This document shows, in pieces, positions 46,643 to 57,533 of a stretch of DNA of 64,000 nucleotides; positions within the stretch are counted from its first letter, which is position 1, and each line of letters opens with the position of its first letter. The notes beneath the pieces were generated by a model that saw only the letters and a program-made list of their open reading frames with translations, made no database searches and was not told the origin of the DNA. The position numbers and the translations under genes were made by a program. The DNA is from Isochrysis galbana (taxonomy: Eukaryota; Haptophyta; Isochrysidales; Isochrysidaceae): contig CM030939.1 in the NCBI GenBank assembly GCA_018136815.1, positions 1,744,808 to 1,808,807 on the forward strand. Direction: 5' to 3'.

Positions 46643-46909
46643 ATTCCTATGGGAGTCTTGTGGGAGGTGTCGTGTGTGCTGATCTGCATGGCAGCCAGCA
46701 ATGGCTGCCTTAGAGTGTCGTTCGTGTGCTTCGCGGGCTGGCGCGCGCGAAGTCTTGCGCGCACCTGGCTGGGCGTGTCCTCCGAGCGCGGGCGCTTCGG
46801 CGACAGTGGCGTGCCGTCCATGAGCAGGTCTTCGTCCGCTCGGCGGTGTCGGCGTGGGGAAGGGAGGGGAGCGTGGCGCGCTCCATGACCCCTATCGTTT
46901 AAACAATAG
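46643..46909 (-). mobile_element. Hairpin-start retroelement, 5' end (copy 5)
   Basis: Minus strand: hairpin CTATTGTTTAAACGATAG (46909-46892), 5 nt, ATG at 46886 opening MERATLPSLPHAD. A shifted frame contains MDGTPLSPKRPRSEDTPSQ followed by GTGCGC, possibly the end of a first exon with a KRPR nuclear-localisation-like signal. Related to the copies at 49.3 and 61.5 kb. Confidence 0.6.
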
Positions 46910-47102
46910 TTGCCGCCGGCTTCTTCTAGGACCCTGCGCCCGCGGTCACAAAAACGATCCCCCTCCGTAAAATTTTTGAATAGAATGTCTGACCGCCCTA
47001 CATCAAGATAGGAGACACACACCACGTGCTAGAGGTTGTCGTCCACGTTGTGTCAACCGGATTTCAACCCCCTGCCCCCCCCCCCCCCCAGCGCGCTGCC
47101 GG
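46910..47102. other. Short intergenic with C-run
   Basis: Contains a run of C near 47077-47089. It holds the 3' flank of the methyltransferase gene. Confidence 0.3.
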
Positions 47103-48730
47103 CTATGGGTACGCGTCTTCGATGCAGGCCGGCAACTCCAAGTCCTCCGGCACAACGTTCCTCGTCTTAGTCATAACCACCACAAGCCTATCCATGCGGA
47201 TTGAGACCGGATTCCGGCGGACCGCCTCGATTCTCATGCAGCCGTCAGGTCGCACTAGCTCCGGCGGCTCGCTGCCCGCACGCACCGGCAATAGAAAAAC
47301 CAGACGGCCGCCGACCTTCAGACGGTAGCTCGCAATCGCGACAAGCCCCGCAACCCGCTCGCCCAGCGGCAAGTAGGCGCCGCCCCTTCCCTCCATGTTG
47401 CCGTAGGGCGGGTCCGTCACTATGGCGTCAATACTGCGATAGCGCCCGCCGCTGAAGTCCGGCAGTAGAAGCACCTGGTCTGAGCCGCTTTGCGGTAGGA
47501 GCCTCATCGCATCGCCCAAGATGAGACTCTCCGGCGGCTGCAGCCCTGCCTCCGCAAAGTTGGCCCCGATGCCTGGAAACTCTGTGAGGCCGGTGGGAAG
47601 CTCCTCCATCCAAGTAGGCGCCTGCTGACCTGGAGGCCGAGCTGGTGAGGCGTGAAGGACGCGCTCGTCCAGATCTACGCCGGCAGTGGAAGCGCCAAAG
47701 TGCGCACACGAAAGCAAGATGGAGGCAGACCCACAGAATGGGTCCAACACGAAGGAGCCAGGTTGCACGTGAGCGAGGTTGGCCATCACAAAAGCGAGGT
47801 CGGGAGGCAAGGCTGTGCGCCCGATGAAAGGGCGGCGGGACAGCGAGTATCTGTGCAGCAGCGAAGAAGCGCCCTCGGCCACCCGGAGGCCCACATAAAG
47901 GTGTCGTGGTTTACACGCCTTGTTCTGAGCTGCCGTGTCTCGCCGTTGGGCGCCTGCGGCAGGACGGCAGGAGAGCGCAAGTCGGCGATTCACTTGCTAG
48001 TGGGCACATCATGCGCGAGATGGAAAGCCTTACGTGAGCCGCCCCGACGTGGAGGGCGCCGCTCGCGGGCAGCAGCCTCACCATAGTCCTCTAGGAATGT
48101 CACGTAGTGCTCAGGGTCCTCGAGAGCCACTGGTCCAGGGATGGCCCACAGCAGCTTGGAGAAGTGCTTGAGCAGCTCAACCTTCTGCGCGCTCGTGTAC
48201 GGCTTGTGCTTGCCAAAGGAGACGATATCGGCCTTCCACGAGCCCCCTGCGGCGAGCGGGCGAAGGATTCTCTCCACGTCCGCCTGCGTCCACTCGTCCA
48301 CCCTCTCCGCGAGCTGGCTCCAGCTGAGCCCCTCGTGAGCACTGCCGCTCGCCCACACATCGAGCACACTCCTCACCAGCACGCACCGCTTCGCGACGGC
48401 TGCTGCTGCGGCAGCGGAGGGGAGCCAGACCCACTGGAAGACAGAGGGCCCAACGTCTCCACCCATCGACTCCACACGGTCGATCTCCTCTCCCTCGATC
48501 CGCCCTTGTGCCTCGAAAGCACAAGGAAGAACTCTCGGTGCTCCGAAGCCGAGCATCACACAGACCTGCCGGAGCTCCTCGAGGCGTAGCTCGGCGTGCT
48601 TGGCGCGGAAGTGGAAGAGGAAGCGGCCGTCAGCCTGATGCACACCAAAATGGGCGGTCCATGCTGGCTGAAGCAGCAGGAGGTAGGCGAGAGCTCTGAG
48701 TGGTGGTGGGTGGTTGAGCTTTGGGGGCAT
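47103..48730 (-). CDS. TRM11: tRNA (guanine-N2) methyltransferase, TRM11-like
   Basis: Exons 48730-48034 and 47953-47103 (intron 80 nt, CAC|GTAAGG ... CCGCAG) give 515 residues. The N-terminal exon has FLFHFRAKHAELRLEELRQV and CVLVRSVLDVWASG, as in the RNA-binding half of TRM11. The C-terminal exon has HRYSLSRRPFIGRTALPP, the SAM-binding motif I in VLDPFCGSASILLS, an acidic motif II (GVDLDERVL) and the catalytic TDPPYG near 47400-47415. TRM11 with TRM112 makes N2-methylguanosine at tRNA position 10. The length is slightly above that of known TRM11 (about 430-465). The frame change across the intron and a continuous domain support the splice. Confidence 0.85.
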
Positions 48731-49140
48731 CGGGGGGACGGAGAGAGAGAGAGAGAGAGCTGCACACTGAGAGGTGTGAACAATCTAAAGTACTATTTTC
48801 TCTTTTCCTCCTCTCCTCTAGAGTCTAGAGCACAGCAAAATACTCTACTACTACTACTATTCATAGACTCTATTCTGTCGCATGATGATGCGATTTGGGG
48901 ATATTGCTGTTGCGTTGTCTTCACTGTCCAAAGGGCCGGCAGGGGCAGCTCAGGGGGCAGTGGAGACTGGAGCTTTGCCTCCCCCCCCGTGTCGCCGGGG
49001 GGGGTTCCCCCTGAGCCAGCAAGTGGGTCTGACGAACTGATGAATTGGTGTCGCATCCCTACATGTGGAAAACAGTCCAGCCGCCCAAGAAAAACAGTAA
49101 AAACTGCTGTTTTTGGGTAATACAAAAAACAGTCAAACAG
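48731..49140. repeat. SINE fragment and foldback element (locus 3)
   Basis: 48935-48985 matches the core of the SINE-like family in inverted orientation (GGGGCAGCTCAGGGGGCAGT). 49060-49140 has AAACAG/CTGTTT words arranged like the foldback loci at 2.5 and 4.9 kb. An ACT repeat lies near 48845-48860. Confidence 0.5.
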
Positions 49141-49189
49141 GCGCTATGTTGGTGTTTACCTTCAACGAAATTGTTTACTTTAGATTAGT

Positions 49190-49339
49190 GATTTGCACGG
49201 GGCGCGTGTCGTCTGTGCGCGGGCGCTTGCCCACGACAGGCAGGGGTGTCCATGGGCTGATCGCCCGCACTGGAGGCCAAAACGGCGAGAGAGGAGGGGA
49301 GCGACGCGTGCTCCATGCACCCTACCGTTTTTACGATAG
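49190..49339 (-). mobile_element. Hairpin-start retroelement, 5' end (copy 6)
   Basis: Minus strand: hairpin CTATCGTAAAAACGGTAG (49339-49322), 5 nt, ATG at 49316 opening MEHASLPSSLAV. A +1 frame gives MDTPLPVVGKRPRTDDT, parallel to MDGTPLSPKRPRSEDT in copy 5, so a frameshift has occurred. Confidence 0.6.
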
Positions 49340-49806
49340 CTCCCCCTACCCGCAACAAGCCCTAGGAACTGACAACAGCTGATATCGGCGGTTTGGCATT
49401 TTGGAGCTGTTATTTATGGTGTAAGCGCTCATATCAGCACCCTATTACAACACCGGAGACTGCGGCGGCGACAAGCGGAACCTCCCGGTGCACCGAAGCA
49501 TTGCTTGAAACTCAACAGTTGATTAGGTGATGACGACAATATTCGGTTGATGCTCGGAGATGACGTTGGGCTTGCACATTCCCCCATAACCAACGCAGTA
49601 TCCCTATCGGCCATCTTCCGTTTTAAGCTTTCAGCGACCGACCGACAGCATCGCGATGGGCGAGTCGAGTGGAGATACCGAATGGTGGGTGGTCGGCCAA
49701 ATCTGGTCCGAGACCTTAAAAGGATTGATAGCGTAAACACATATCTCCTCCACATCCTTCGCAGGCTACGTGTGCCACACCAAGACAACAACAAGCACAC
49801 TGGCGC
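49340..49806. other. Intergenic, nothing recognised
   Basis: Moderate GC. A minus-strand frame 49429-49800 is Arg/Ser/Cys-rich without domain features. It is the 3' flank of the filamin-like gene. Confidence 0.4.
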
Positions 49807-52800
49807 TCAAACGGTTGCCGAGAGATCGTGCGATAGCGCTAGACGCCGTGGGACGGCAGGAGGGTGCCGTTGTTGGGAGACAGGACCCCTCACGATGGCC
49901 TCGAGCGCGCTCGTGAGCTCACGGGCACGCGCTGAGAGTGGCGGCGGCTCCGGGCGATCGGGATCAATCGCTTCCAAGGCGCTCCAACGCGGCGAACGTG
50001 GTGGCGGAGGCGCACGGTCCAGCCTGCCACCTGCCGGATCCCTCCGCCATGGCGCGAGGGATGAGGAGGGCAAGGCTGAGGAGTCCAAGACATGCTCATC
50101 CATGGCATCCAACTTGGTTGAAAGAAGCTGAGAATTCCGAGGCGTATGCCGGTCTGAGGCCCGTCTGGCCCCCTCGGGCGGCGGACGCGGCGGTGCCAGG
50201 TGCGCAGGCCCGACCATGGCAATAGACGACGCCCGTGGTGAGGCCCTCGCAGGATGACTTCCTCCCGCTCCGCGCGCCGAATTGCGCTTCGACGCTTGCT
50301 CTGCATCTACCATCTTCTGCGCCCGCGCGCGCGCCCCTTCAATCAATTCGAGAGTCGCTGTCGCCGCCATCTTGCGGTGCTCCTCCTGCGCAATCTTGGC
50401 ACGTCGACGAGGGGTATCGGTCTTGCGCGGCGGCGGCCGCAGGGGAGGCGGCGCCTCGCGTGGCGGCTGCGGCTCACAAATTGCCTCGCTAAAACCGTCT
50501 AGCTGATGGTGCAGCAGCGCTGCGCGCTTCCGGTGGTAATAGCGGCCCAAGTGGCCCGAGAGCCCGGCGTCACACTCCACAAGCCGACGCGCTGCATAGT
50601 TGACGACGTCTAGATCCGAAGCGTCCCACGCGCGCGAGGTTTCCGGACCCCACTGGAATTCTTCGCCAGGCTGCGTCAAGGCACGCGCCACATGCTCGTT
50701 CGGAGCCTGGCGGTGCGCTTCCCAGCGCGCCGCCGTCTTAGCGTCCCAGCTTAGCGCGTTGGCCGCGTGCTTGGCGGCGGCCGCCTCGCGCCGCTCGAGC
50801 GAAGTCGAGGAACCGGTCGGTGGCGCCGTAATCTCGCAGCGGAGCGGGCTTGGCCGCAGTTGTACGCCGCGCAGCGAGATATGCAACAAGAAAGTGCCCG
50901 AGACGCGGGGCAAGTAGGAAGCGGCGAGCGTGCCGTTCGGCCCCGCACAAATGGTGACCGTGATCTCGTCGTCGAGGCCGCCCGAGCTGCCGCGGCACGC
51001 GTCCGTGACCATAGTCGCCCGGAACGCGAGAGGATCCTCAACCGTTACGTTGCCATGCTCGTCTCGCGGGTGGATGAGGAAGGTCGACCGCTCATGCACC
51101 GGGCCACCGTGAAGCCCGTTACCCGAGAGCAGGCATGACGGGCCGTGTGTCGCCAACGAGAGCACCTGGAAGGCTGACTCGAATATGAGCTCGCCCGCCT
51201 CGCCCGAGGGCCCTTTGTCCACAGGTGGCACGAGGTGTATGCTGAATGAGTAGGTGCCAGCGATAACGCGCGCCGCCGAGGCTATGTAGCTGCCATCGTG
51301 GTTGTCAACAACGGTGTCCCCCGCACTTTCGTCGGCGGGCGGCCGTTTCAACGTCTTGGCTTGGACCGACGACTCCAGCGTCTGGCTCGGCCCCGCAAGA
51401 GGACGTAGGCTCACCGTGAACGTGTCGCCGCCCGATGTGCGTGCGTTTAGGAAGCGGTCGCGCGCCTGGATCTGCACCCGCGCCGGCTCACCTGCCCTTA
51501 GCCTTGGCGAGTCCATCCACCGAGAGAGGCACGCGCTGGCGACCGTGGGTCCGGGCAGGACTTCGAGCCGATAGGGTGACTTGGCGATGTTTGAGAAGCG
51601 GCGTGGCGCGGGGCCACGGGAGATCGGTAGGAGCGGCTCCTCGTCCTCGGCCCCCTCCCCTAGCCTCTGCGAACATTCCTCTTCATCGGGTTCTGCAAGC
51701 TTGGCCGTGACGAGGTAGGGACCAGCGTCCGTCGGCGTGTACTCAACCACGAGTTGTGTTGGCTCCTCGTGCCCATTGACGTCGCGCGCTCGGCTCACGA
51801 GGCACGCGGGGCTGGAGCCGCCACCATCGACGCTCTCGACGCTCACGCGCAGGTCCGACGGCTCGAGATAAGCCTTGTTGCCGAAGGCGTCCCAGCCAAA
51901 GATGGTGAAGGACGTCGTGTGGCCCGCACACGTGTCGCGCAAGCCCGCGCCAGAGATGCCGCACAATGATGGTGCGGGCGGTGCGGCCACCACCGCCAAA
52001 GCGAAGCGCGAACCCTCTATGTGCTTCAGGCCGGTCGGCGTCTCGAGCATGACTGCGAGCGCGTACTCGCCGACACGCGTGGGCCGGTACTCAACGGAGT
52101 AGGCACCATCGGCGTGGTCGATAACCTCGCAAGGGATGTTCTCCATGCCCCCCAGGCGCGCAACAAATGGGTCTCCGCCGCGCGCCATCGTGTTGCCGTG
52201 TTTATCACGCGCCTGGAAGCGCATGCGCGACGCGCGCCCAGCAATCACCGGCGGGAGCGAGCGAGCGCGCTGGCCGGGTGCGACCCCTTCACGCGTGCAC
52301 GCTGGGCCATAAGTGTCGCCCCCTGAGATGCGCACAGAATATGGAGAGCCCGTGAGCTGCGTGCGCTGCGCTTCGTCCTCTGAATCATGCGAGCTGCGGA
52401 TCATCACCACGTGAAGCGCGAAGGTCCCGCACACTGATAGCGTATAGGAAAGCTCATACGTGCCGTCGCCGCGATCGATGACGTCACAGTAGGTAGGCAC
52501 GATCTTCTCGAACGTCTCGGCCGGGCCGGTGAGCACGGCGGCGAATACGTCACCGCCCTCCCCACGAGGATTATTGTACACGTCGCGTGCCTCGATCGAA
52601 AAGGTCTGCCGATAACCCGCCTCGCCGACGGCCGTGCCGCGCCCTTCGACCACACAACGCTCGGCGCATGTCGAGGTTGGCAAAACCTTGAGAGCGAAGG
52701 GCGAACCGCGGACGTGTTCTCCATTGCGGACGACCGACAGAAGATACTCGCCGGCGACAGTGGGCGCAAACTCGACGTGATAGGTGCCATCACCCATGTC

Positions 52801-55116
52801 AAGGACATCGGCAGAAGCGGCGGCGGGGCCGACGAGCGATGCCGCGAACAGATCACCGCCTATGCCCCGGTCGTTGCCGAAAACGTCGCGCGCCACGAAT
52901 CGGAAAGACGAGCCCTCACCTGCCACTACGTCGTCAAGGGCTGCATTTGATGGCGCGTAGAGCCGCATGCACGAGCATGTGTCCGTGGGTGCTGGTGCCA
53001 CGCGCACGTGGAAGAGGCTGCCACTAATCTGACGCCTTGAGAATAAGATGGACAAGTCGAAGTCTCCTGCAACGGTGGCGACGTAGTCTCCGCACACCAC
53101 ACCCGCCTCATCCAGCCATACCCGGCCCGAGGTGGAGCCGTCGGGCGAGCTGGCGTTCTCCTCCTGCGCGGGGTCGGCCAATGTTGCCGGCCCGCATCTG
53201 TCCTCGCCGCGCGCCCGCGGGCGGAGCTGCACCGTGAAGCCCTTGAGCTGCAGCTCGCCCACCTTGCACGGATTGCCGTACGCATCTTGCAGCGTGATTC
53301 TGAAAGGAGCCGTCACGCCTGCGACCGCCGTGCTCGTGCCCTCGCCGCTGACACTGCATCGCGACGGGTCGAGGTCCGCTGCGAAACAGTTGAGCGTGAA
53401 TGGTGAGCCAATTAGCGGCAGCTCGCCGTCGCTGCTCGACACATGCACCACATAGTCGCCTGCGACGCGTGCCCGCAATGAGACGCGCTGCGTGCCGTCG
53501 CGCGCGTCGGAGCACTCGAGGTCGGCCTCTGCTGGACCATCGGCCCAAACGCTGAAGCGATACCCAGACCCGCGCAGTGGGGTGTAGTCGGCGAGGTTGC
53601 CCGCCTGATCACGCGCCAATATATTGAAGCGGACAACGCCGCCGGCCCGAATGCGCGACGGCGTACTTCGCACCTCCGATTTGGTCGGGTCGATGAAGCC
53701 GTGCTCGGCGACCGCCGTGAAGGGCGAACCCTTCACGTGCTGACCTTTCAGCGCGACGCTGATCTCATACTCGCCCGAGACGCTTGCAACCCACTGAACA
53801 GCTACTTGCCCCGACTCCACTAGCTCGCAGATGGTGTGCACGGGCACCTCGGGTCCCCGGAACGTCACCTTGTACCCCATCGCGCTGTCGAGGCTCAGCG
53901 CGCACGTCTCACCCTCGCAGTCGCGCGCCTGGATCACGAAAAGCGCCGGTACACGCAGGATTGCATTTGTGAGGCCGGTTCCACTCACATTGGTCGAGAG
54001 GGCGTGGAGTGTGCCCGGCTGTGGCGGCCCTTCGGAGACGGAAACTGAGGTGCGGCGGAGTAGAGACGGTGGACCTTCCTCCACCGAATTGCGGCGGAGC
54101 AGCGACGGAACACTCCCGTCGATGGACGTAAGTCGGCGAAGCGACGGGGTGACGACATCCGCCGAGCCGCGTCGCAGCAGAGAGGGAGCCACGGCGTCGG
54201 TCGAAGTGCGCCGCCTCAGAGGTGCTGGGACCGATTCTTCTGAGGAGTTGCGGGGCGGAAGGGACGGGGCCGCCGCCTCGATGGAGCTGCGCCGGGCAAG
54301 CGACAAGGGCGCGCCTTCGACGAGCGACGTCCGACGCGCGAGAGGTGGAGCAGCGGCCAAAACGCGGCGTGCGAGGCGGAGCGCATCCGCCATCTCGGCC
54401 GACTCTAGGACCACGTAATGCTTCGTCCGAGGCTCGACAGCCATCATACTAACCGAATCCATCTCAATGACCGTAGCATCTTTTGGCAGCAGATGCTCTG
54501 GCGGAGGTGGCGCCATCAGCGCGCGGCGCTGCTCAGACTTGGCCAAGGTGGTCTCCCAACTCTGCACATTGAATGCGAACCGCTCGGCTCGGGAGCCAGT
54601 CCAGAGAGGACGGGCCGTGGACTGCGGCATGTCTGTCTTCTTGACAGGCGAGCCCACGTATGACTTCAGATCGTGGCTGCCGTGCTCGGCACGACCCTCG
54701 ACGATAACACGGTGCTTGAGATACGACCTCACCACGCTACGAGACTCGCTCGCCTCCGGCGAGGCAGCCTGCGTCTGCGGCTGTCCAGGTGACTCCATCG
54801 CACTGGATGAGCCGCCGCTGCCTGGCTCAGCCACTTGCGGCCTCAGAGCTTCCCTACTCGCGCGGCGCGAGTGAGAGAAAGAGGGTTTGCGCGAGCGCTT
54901 GCAGATGGGCTCAGTCGCCTCCCCTTCAGCGCCTTCCAGAGCCAGAGAGAGAGAGGAGAGGGAAGATGTCTCCTCTCCTCCCTTTTCCGCAGAAGAAGAG
55001 AGCTCTCCCTCCCTCCTGCCAATCCTCGCGGCAATCGCCTCGACCTGCTGGCTGAGCAAGGCAATCGAAGCCATCCAGTCCTCTGGGATCGCCATCTCTC
55101 CCGCCTCATCCTCCAT
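49807..55116 (-). CDS. Filamin-repeat protein with tandem RRxS array
   Basis: Intronless, 1769 residues from the ATG at 55116 (MEDEAGEMAIPEDW); further upstream the frame is CT-rich leader. Residues about 258-362 hold eight tandem units of 15-17 residues, each ending in a basophilic kinase-like site (RRTS, RRSS, PRNSS, RRTS, RRGS, RRLTS, RRNS, RRTS). Nine filamin/ABP280-type Ig repeats of about 110 residues follow (about 373-1430). They are recognisable by endings GSPFTAVAE, GSPFTLNCF, GSPFALKVL, GSPYSVRIS, KSPYRLEVL and inner RDxxGN motifs. The C-terminal 340 residues are charged, with helical and Pro-rich segments. There is no calponin-homology domain, so it is not a classical actin-binding filamin. 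A scaffold role in cytoskeleton or flagellum is inferred. Confidence 0.85.
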   Translation of the reverse strand: MEDEAGEMAIPEDWMASIALLSQQVEAIAARIGRREGELSSSAEKGGEETSSLSSLSLALEGAEGEATEPICKRSRKPSFSHSRRASREALRPQVAEPGSGGSSSAMESPGQPQTQAASPEASESRSVVRSYLKHRVIVEGRAEHGSHDLKSYVGSPVKKTDMPQSTARPLWTGSRAERFAFNVQSWETTLAKSEQRRALMAPPPPEHLLPKDATVIEMDSVSMMAVEPRTKHYVVLESAEMADALRLARRVLAAAPPLARRTSLVEGAPLSLARRSSIEAAAPSLPPRNSSEESVPAPLRRRTSTDAVAPSLLRRGSADVVTPSLRRLTSIDGSVPSLLRRNSVEEGPPSLLRRTSVSVSEGPPQPGTLHALSTNVSGTGLTNAILRVPALFVIQARDCEGETCALSLDSAMGYKVTFRGPEVPVHTICELVESGQVAVQWVASVSGEYEISVALKGQHVKGSPFTAVAEHGFIDPTKSEVRSTPSRIRAGGVVRFNILARDQAGNLADYTPLRGSGYRFSVWADGPAEADLECSDARDGTQRVSLRARVAGDYVVHVSSSDGELPLIGSPFTLNCFAADLDPSRCSVSGEGTSTAVAGVTAPFRITLQDAYGNPCKVGELQLKGFTVQLRPRARGEDRCGPATLADPAQEENASSPDGSTSGRVWLDEAGVVCGDYVATVAGDFDLSILFSRRQISGSLFHVRVAPAPTDTCSCMRLYAPSNAALDDVVAGEGSSFRFVARDVFGNDRGIGGDLFAASLVGPAAASADVLDMGDGTYHVEFAPTVAGEYLLSVVRNGEHVRGSPFALKVLPTSTCAERCVVEGRGTAVGEAGYRQTFSIEARDVYNNPRGEGGDVFAAVLTGPAETFEKIVPTYCDVIDRGDGTYELSYTLSVCGTFALHVVMIRSSHDSEDEAQRTQLTGSPYSVRISGGDTYGPACTREGVAPGQRARSLPPVIAGRASRMRFQARDKHGNTMARGGDPFVARLGGMENIPCEVIDHADGAYSVEYRPTRVGEYALAVMLETPTGLKHIEGSRFALAVVAAPPAPSLCGISGAGLRDTCAGHTTSFTIFGWDAFGNKAYLEPSDLRVSVESVDGGGSSPACLVSRARDVNGHEEPTQLVVEYTPTDAGPYLVTAKLAEPDEEECSQRLGEGAEDEEPLLPISRGPAPRRFSNIAKSPYRLEVLPGPTVASACLSRWMDSPRLRAGEPARVQIQARDRFLNARTSGGDTFTVSLRPLAGPSQTLESSVQAKTLKRPPADESAGDTVVDNHDGSYIASAARVIAGTYSFSIHLVPPVDKGPSGEAGELIFESAFQVLSLATHGPSCLLSGNGLHGGPVHERSTFLIHPRDEHGNVTVEDPLAFRATMVTDACRGSSGGLDDEITVTICAGPNGTLAASYLPRVSGTFLLHISLRGVQLRPSPLRCEITAPPTGSSTSLERREAAAAKHAANALSWDAKTAARWEAHRQAPNEHVARALTQPGEEFQWGPETSRAWDASDLDVVNYAARRLVECDAGLSGHLGRYYHRKRAALLHHQLDGFSEAICEPQPPREAPPPLRPPPRKTDTPRRRAKIAQEEHRKMAATATLELIEGARARAQKMVDAEQASKRNSARGAGGSHPARASPRASSIAMVGPAHLAPPRPPPEGARRASDRHTPRNSQLLSTKLDAMDEHVLDSSALPSSSLAPWRRDPAGGRLDRAPPPPRSPRWSALEAIDPDRPEPPPLSARARELTSALEAIVRGPVSQQRHPPAVPRRLALSHDLSATV

Positions 55117-55949
55117 CACTCTCCAAGCACCGCAGAGGAGGGAGAAGGCACGGGAGGAAGGGAATGGGGAGGAGGAGGAGGTAGGGGAGAGGGGGCGGTC
55201 GAGGGAAACGAGAACGAAAGGGGGGGAGCAGCGACAAGTTTCAGATCTGAAAACGACGCGGGGGCTGTGTAGAGGGTTGTGGGAGATAAAGAACAGAGAG
55301 GGTAAGAGGAAGAGAGAGGGAGAAAAAAGAAGAGAACGGAAGAGGAGAGAGAAATGGGAGGCATGGAGAGACTCTAGAAGATAGGAGAAAAGAACAGATT
55401 TATTCAAGTATTCACGATGGAGAGAGAGCGATAATTGGATGTGTTCGTTCGTTCGCGCGTTCGTTCGTTCGGACGTTTCACACCTCTTATTACGATGAAT
55501 ATAAAAAACGTCCATGGGGTTTTATTTTCATGAGGGCTAATAGCTCATGGACTGCAGGTAAAATGTAAAATGGGGAGCCTGAGCCTGCCGGCGGAGGGCG
55601 TCGAGCTGCTCGTAGGGTGGCGCGTCGAGCGCGACAGCTCCGTGCGGCGCGGCGGTGTCAGAGCAAGGCTCATCTCACTCTTGGAGATTGCCTGCGAGGG
55701 CGCGCCGGCAGCTAGCGCGGAATGCGGTTCTTGCGGGGAGCTCATGGAGCTTTCCTCGGGGGTGACTACGGGCATGGTGATCGACGCACGACGCACGACG
55801 CACGGAGGGCGCGGAAGTGTGGAAGGAGGCTTGTGGGAGGTGGTGGCAGGCGACTGGGGGTGGCTCAGGCGCGTGCTTGGCTTGTACTGACTCGTTGACT
55901 CGGGGTATAGTGTCGCATCCAGATGAGTATTTTATATACTCTAGGCGGA
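55117..55949. other. Leader of the filamin-like gene and intergenic
   Basis: 55117-55430 is CT-rich in the minus sense (leader). Tandem GTTC repeats sit at 55443-55470. A minus-strand frame 55545-55796 starting MRRASITMPVVTPEES has some coding character and could be an upstream exon or a separate small gene; no splice pair was established. Confidence 0.35.
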
Positions 55950-56370
55950 TGCGGTGCTTCTATCAATGTGTAGTGTGTGAGAAAATTGAGTGAGTTTTGT
56001 TTTTGCCAATGAGGTGCCTCGAAGCTCCGCCGCATTGCACGCCGCATTTGTTCGTTTGTCCTTACTCGTTTCATTGGTTTGTTTGTGCGATGTTGCTCAT
56101 CCATGCAGGTTTGTAGATTTTGGCAAAATGTTTTGGTCTCGAAATTTGCGATTCGCGATTCGAATTTTGTTTTTGCTGTTACGACATTGGAGTTATTTAT
56201 AATGGGAGCCGTGGGTTTGCGAGGGGGGAGTTTTGAAGGGATGTGCATAGTAGGTGTGTGTGTCTGTGGCATCAGCACGCGTCAAGGTGTACGGGCAAGT
56301 GCGCTGAGGGGCTTCGTGATGGTATAGGGCTAGTTGGAGTGGGAGTAGTGGTACTAGCGCTCAGATGTCA
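55950..56370 (+). repeat. Dispersed repeat and SINE 3' tail fragment
   Basis: 55950-56100 matches 28190-28345. 56197-56370 matches the last 170 bp of SINE copies 1 and 2 (AATGGGAGCC ... AGGTGTACGGGCAAGTGCGC ... GTGGTACTA ... GCTCAGAT), without their head. Confidence 0.6.
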
Positions 56371-56386
56371 GATGTTTTATTATGTC

Positions 56387-57291
56387 TTGCAGGTTGCCAG
56401 CTTTCACTAATCTTATGATTGGTCGCCATGGAGGGGGGCCTCGCGCCCCCCCCACTCTCTCGACTCCCCTCATGGGGGGCGAGAACCATCCACCCCCCTG
56501 CGCTGCCTCTTGGCATGTAGGGGGGACTCACCCAGCCTGCCCAGACTCTCCCTGAGAGTCGGGCACAGATCGCACGCCCTGGCCCGCGTTGGCCTGCTTC
56601 TCGCTCTGACCAACCCCTCCTCCCCCTGGGCCCCCCTGATCAGGAGCCCCCAGCCAGCTCCTGTCGACCGGCAGGGGCTCGAGAGCCAGCGAGGGAGAGG
56701 CAGGAGGGGCCAGGGCCATGCCCCAGCCTCACCTGCCCCCTGAGCTGTGCTCCCAGGCCCCTGCAGGCCTCCTGGGGACCTGAAGAGGGGCCGCAGGCGC
56801 GCGCCATGGGCCAGAGCCGCACGGAAGAGAGGAGGAAGAGGGAAGAGGGAGGGGAGGGGGGAGTGGCAGCTCTCCCCTCCGGCGATTACGTGTCTTCTCG
56901 CCCCGTTTGGGTAAGAGAAGACGGGGGCACCAGAACCAGGAGGGAAGGGCCGCGGCTCGCCGCGGCCACTCGCCTCGGCGAGAGAGATTAGCGCTTCTGG
57001 GCTCTCATTCACGAGTGCCCCCCCCCCCTGCGTTGTTTTTACCCGAAAGGGGTTTTCCCCCAGCGTGGACTCGAGGAGAGGACGTGCTGGGGTGCGCGGG
57101 GTCGGTGCGTGCACTGGGGGGAGGACAAATATCGAGGGGAGGGGGCAGTGCCCCTTCCCCCCGGTAGCACTCGGACACCTGGCTCGTCAGGCATGGCGGG
57201 ATTCCGGGACGGAAAAGTTGTGTCCAATTAGCTAGTGGGGTTGGCTAGGATATAACATTAATTATTTTATTTATTGCAGGTTGCCAGCTTT
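56387..57291 (+). mobile_element. SINE-like element, tail type B, with 18-bp target duplication
   Basis: Direct repeats TTGCAGGTTGCCAGCTTT at 56387-56404 and 57274-57291 flank a body of 869 bp. Its GC-rich head (GGGGGGCCTCGCGCCCCCC) and the CCTCACCTGCCCCCTGAGCTG-like core are shared with copies 1-3. Its tail is its own and matches only 46.17-46.64 kb in this window. Confidence 0.82.
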
Positions 57292-57533
57292 ATCTCAGCC
57301 ATCAATGCAAAGCAGGCAAGGTGGCAGAGTGGGGAAGCTTAGGACACTAGTAGTTCGCCGCATGTTGCTTGGCCGTCTGCGGCACCTCCTAGAACCTATA
57401 GCACGGGCAGCTGTCCATGCACTCCCCCAACAGCCACCGGAACGACCAAGGCTTCAGAAATGAATAGAGCGCGTATGCAGCGCACAACCCTTTCTAACAA
57501 CACGTGCTCCGACACCTACGCCACTGGGGCCCC
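57292..57533. other. Short intergenic
   Basis: The 3' flank of the MYND gene; nothing recognised. Confidence 0.3.

Noticed and set aside
55545..55796. MRRASITMPVVTPEES frame as first exon of the filamin-like gene
   Set aside because: The in-frame ATG at 55116 with its CT-rich leader is sufficient and no donor/acceptor pair was convincing.
56387..57291. SINE type B as an introner, because its target duplication contains AG|GT
   Set aside because: It lies outside any recognised gene, and the target duplications of the other copies lack splice-site sequence.
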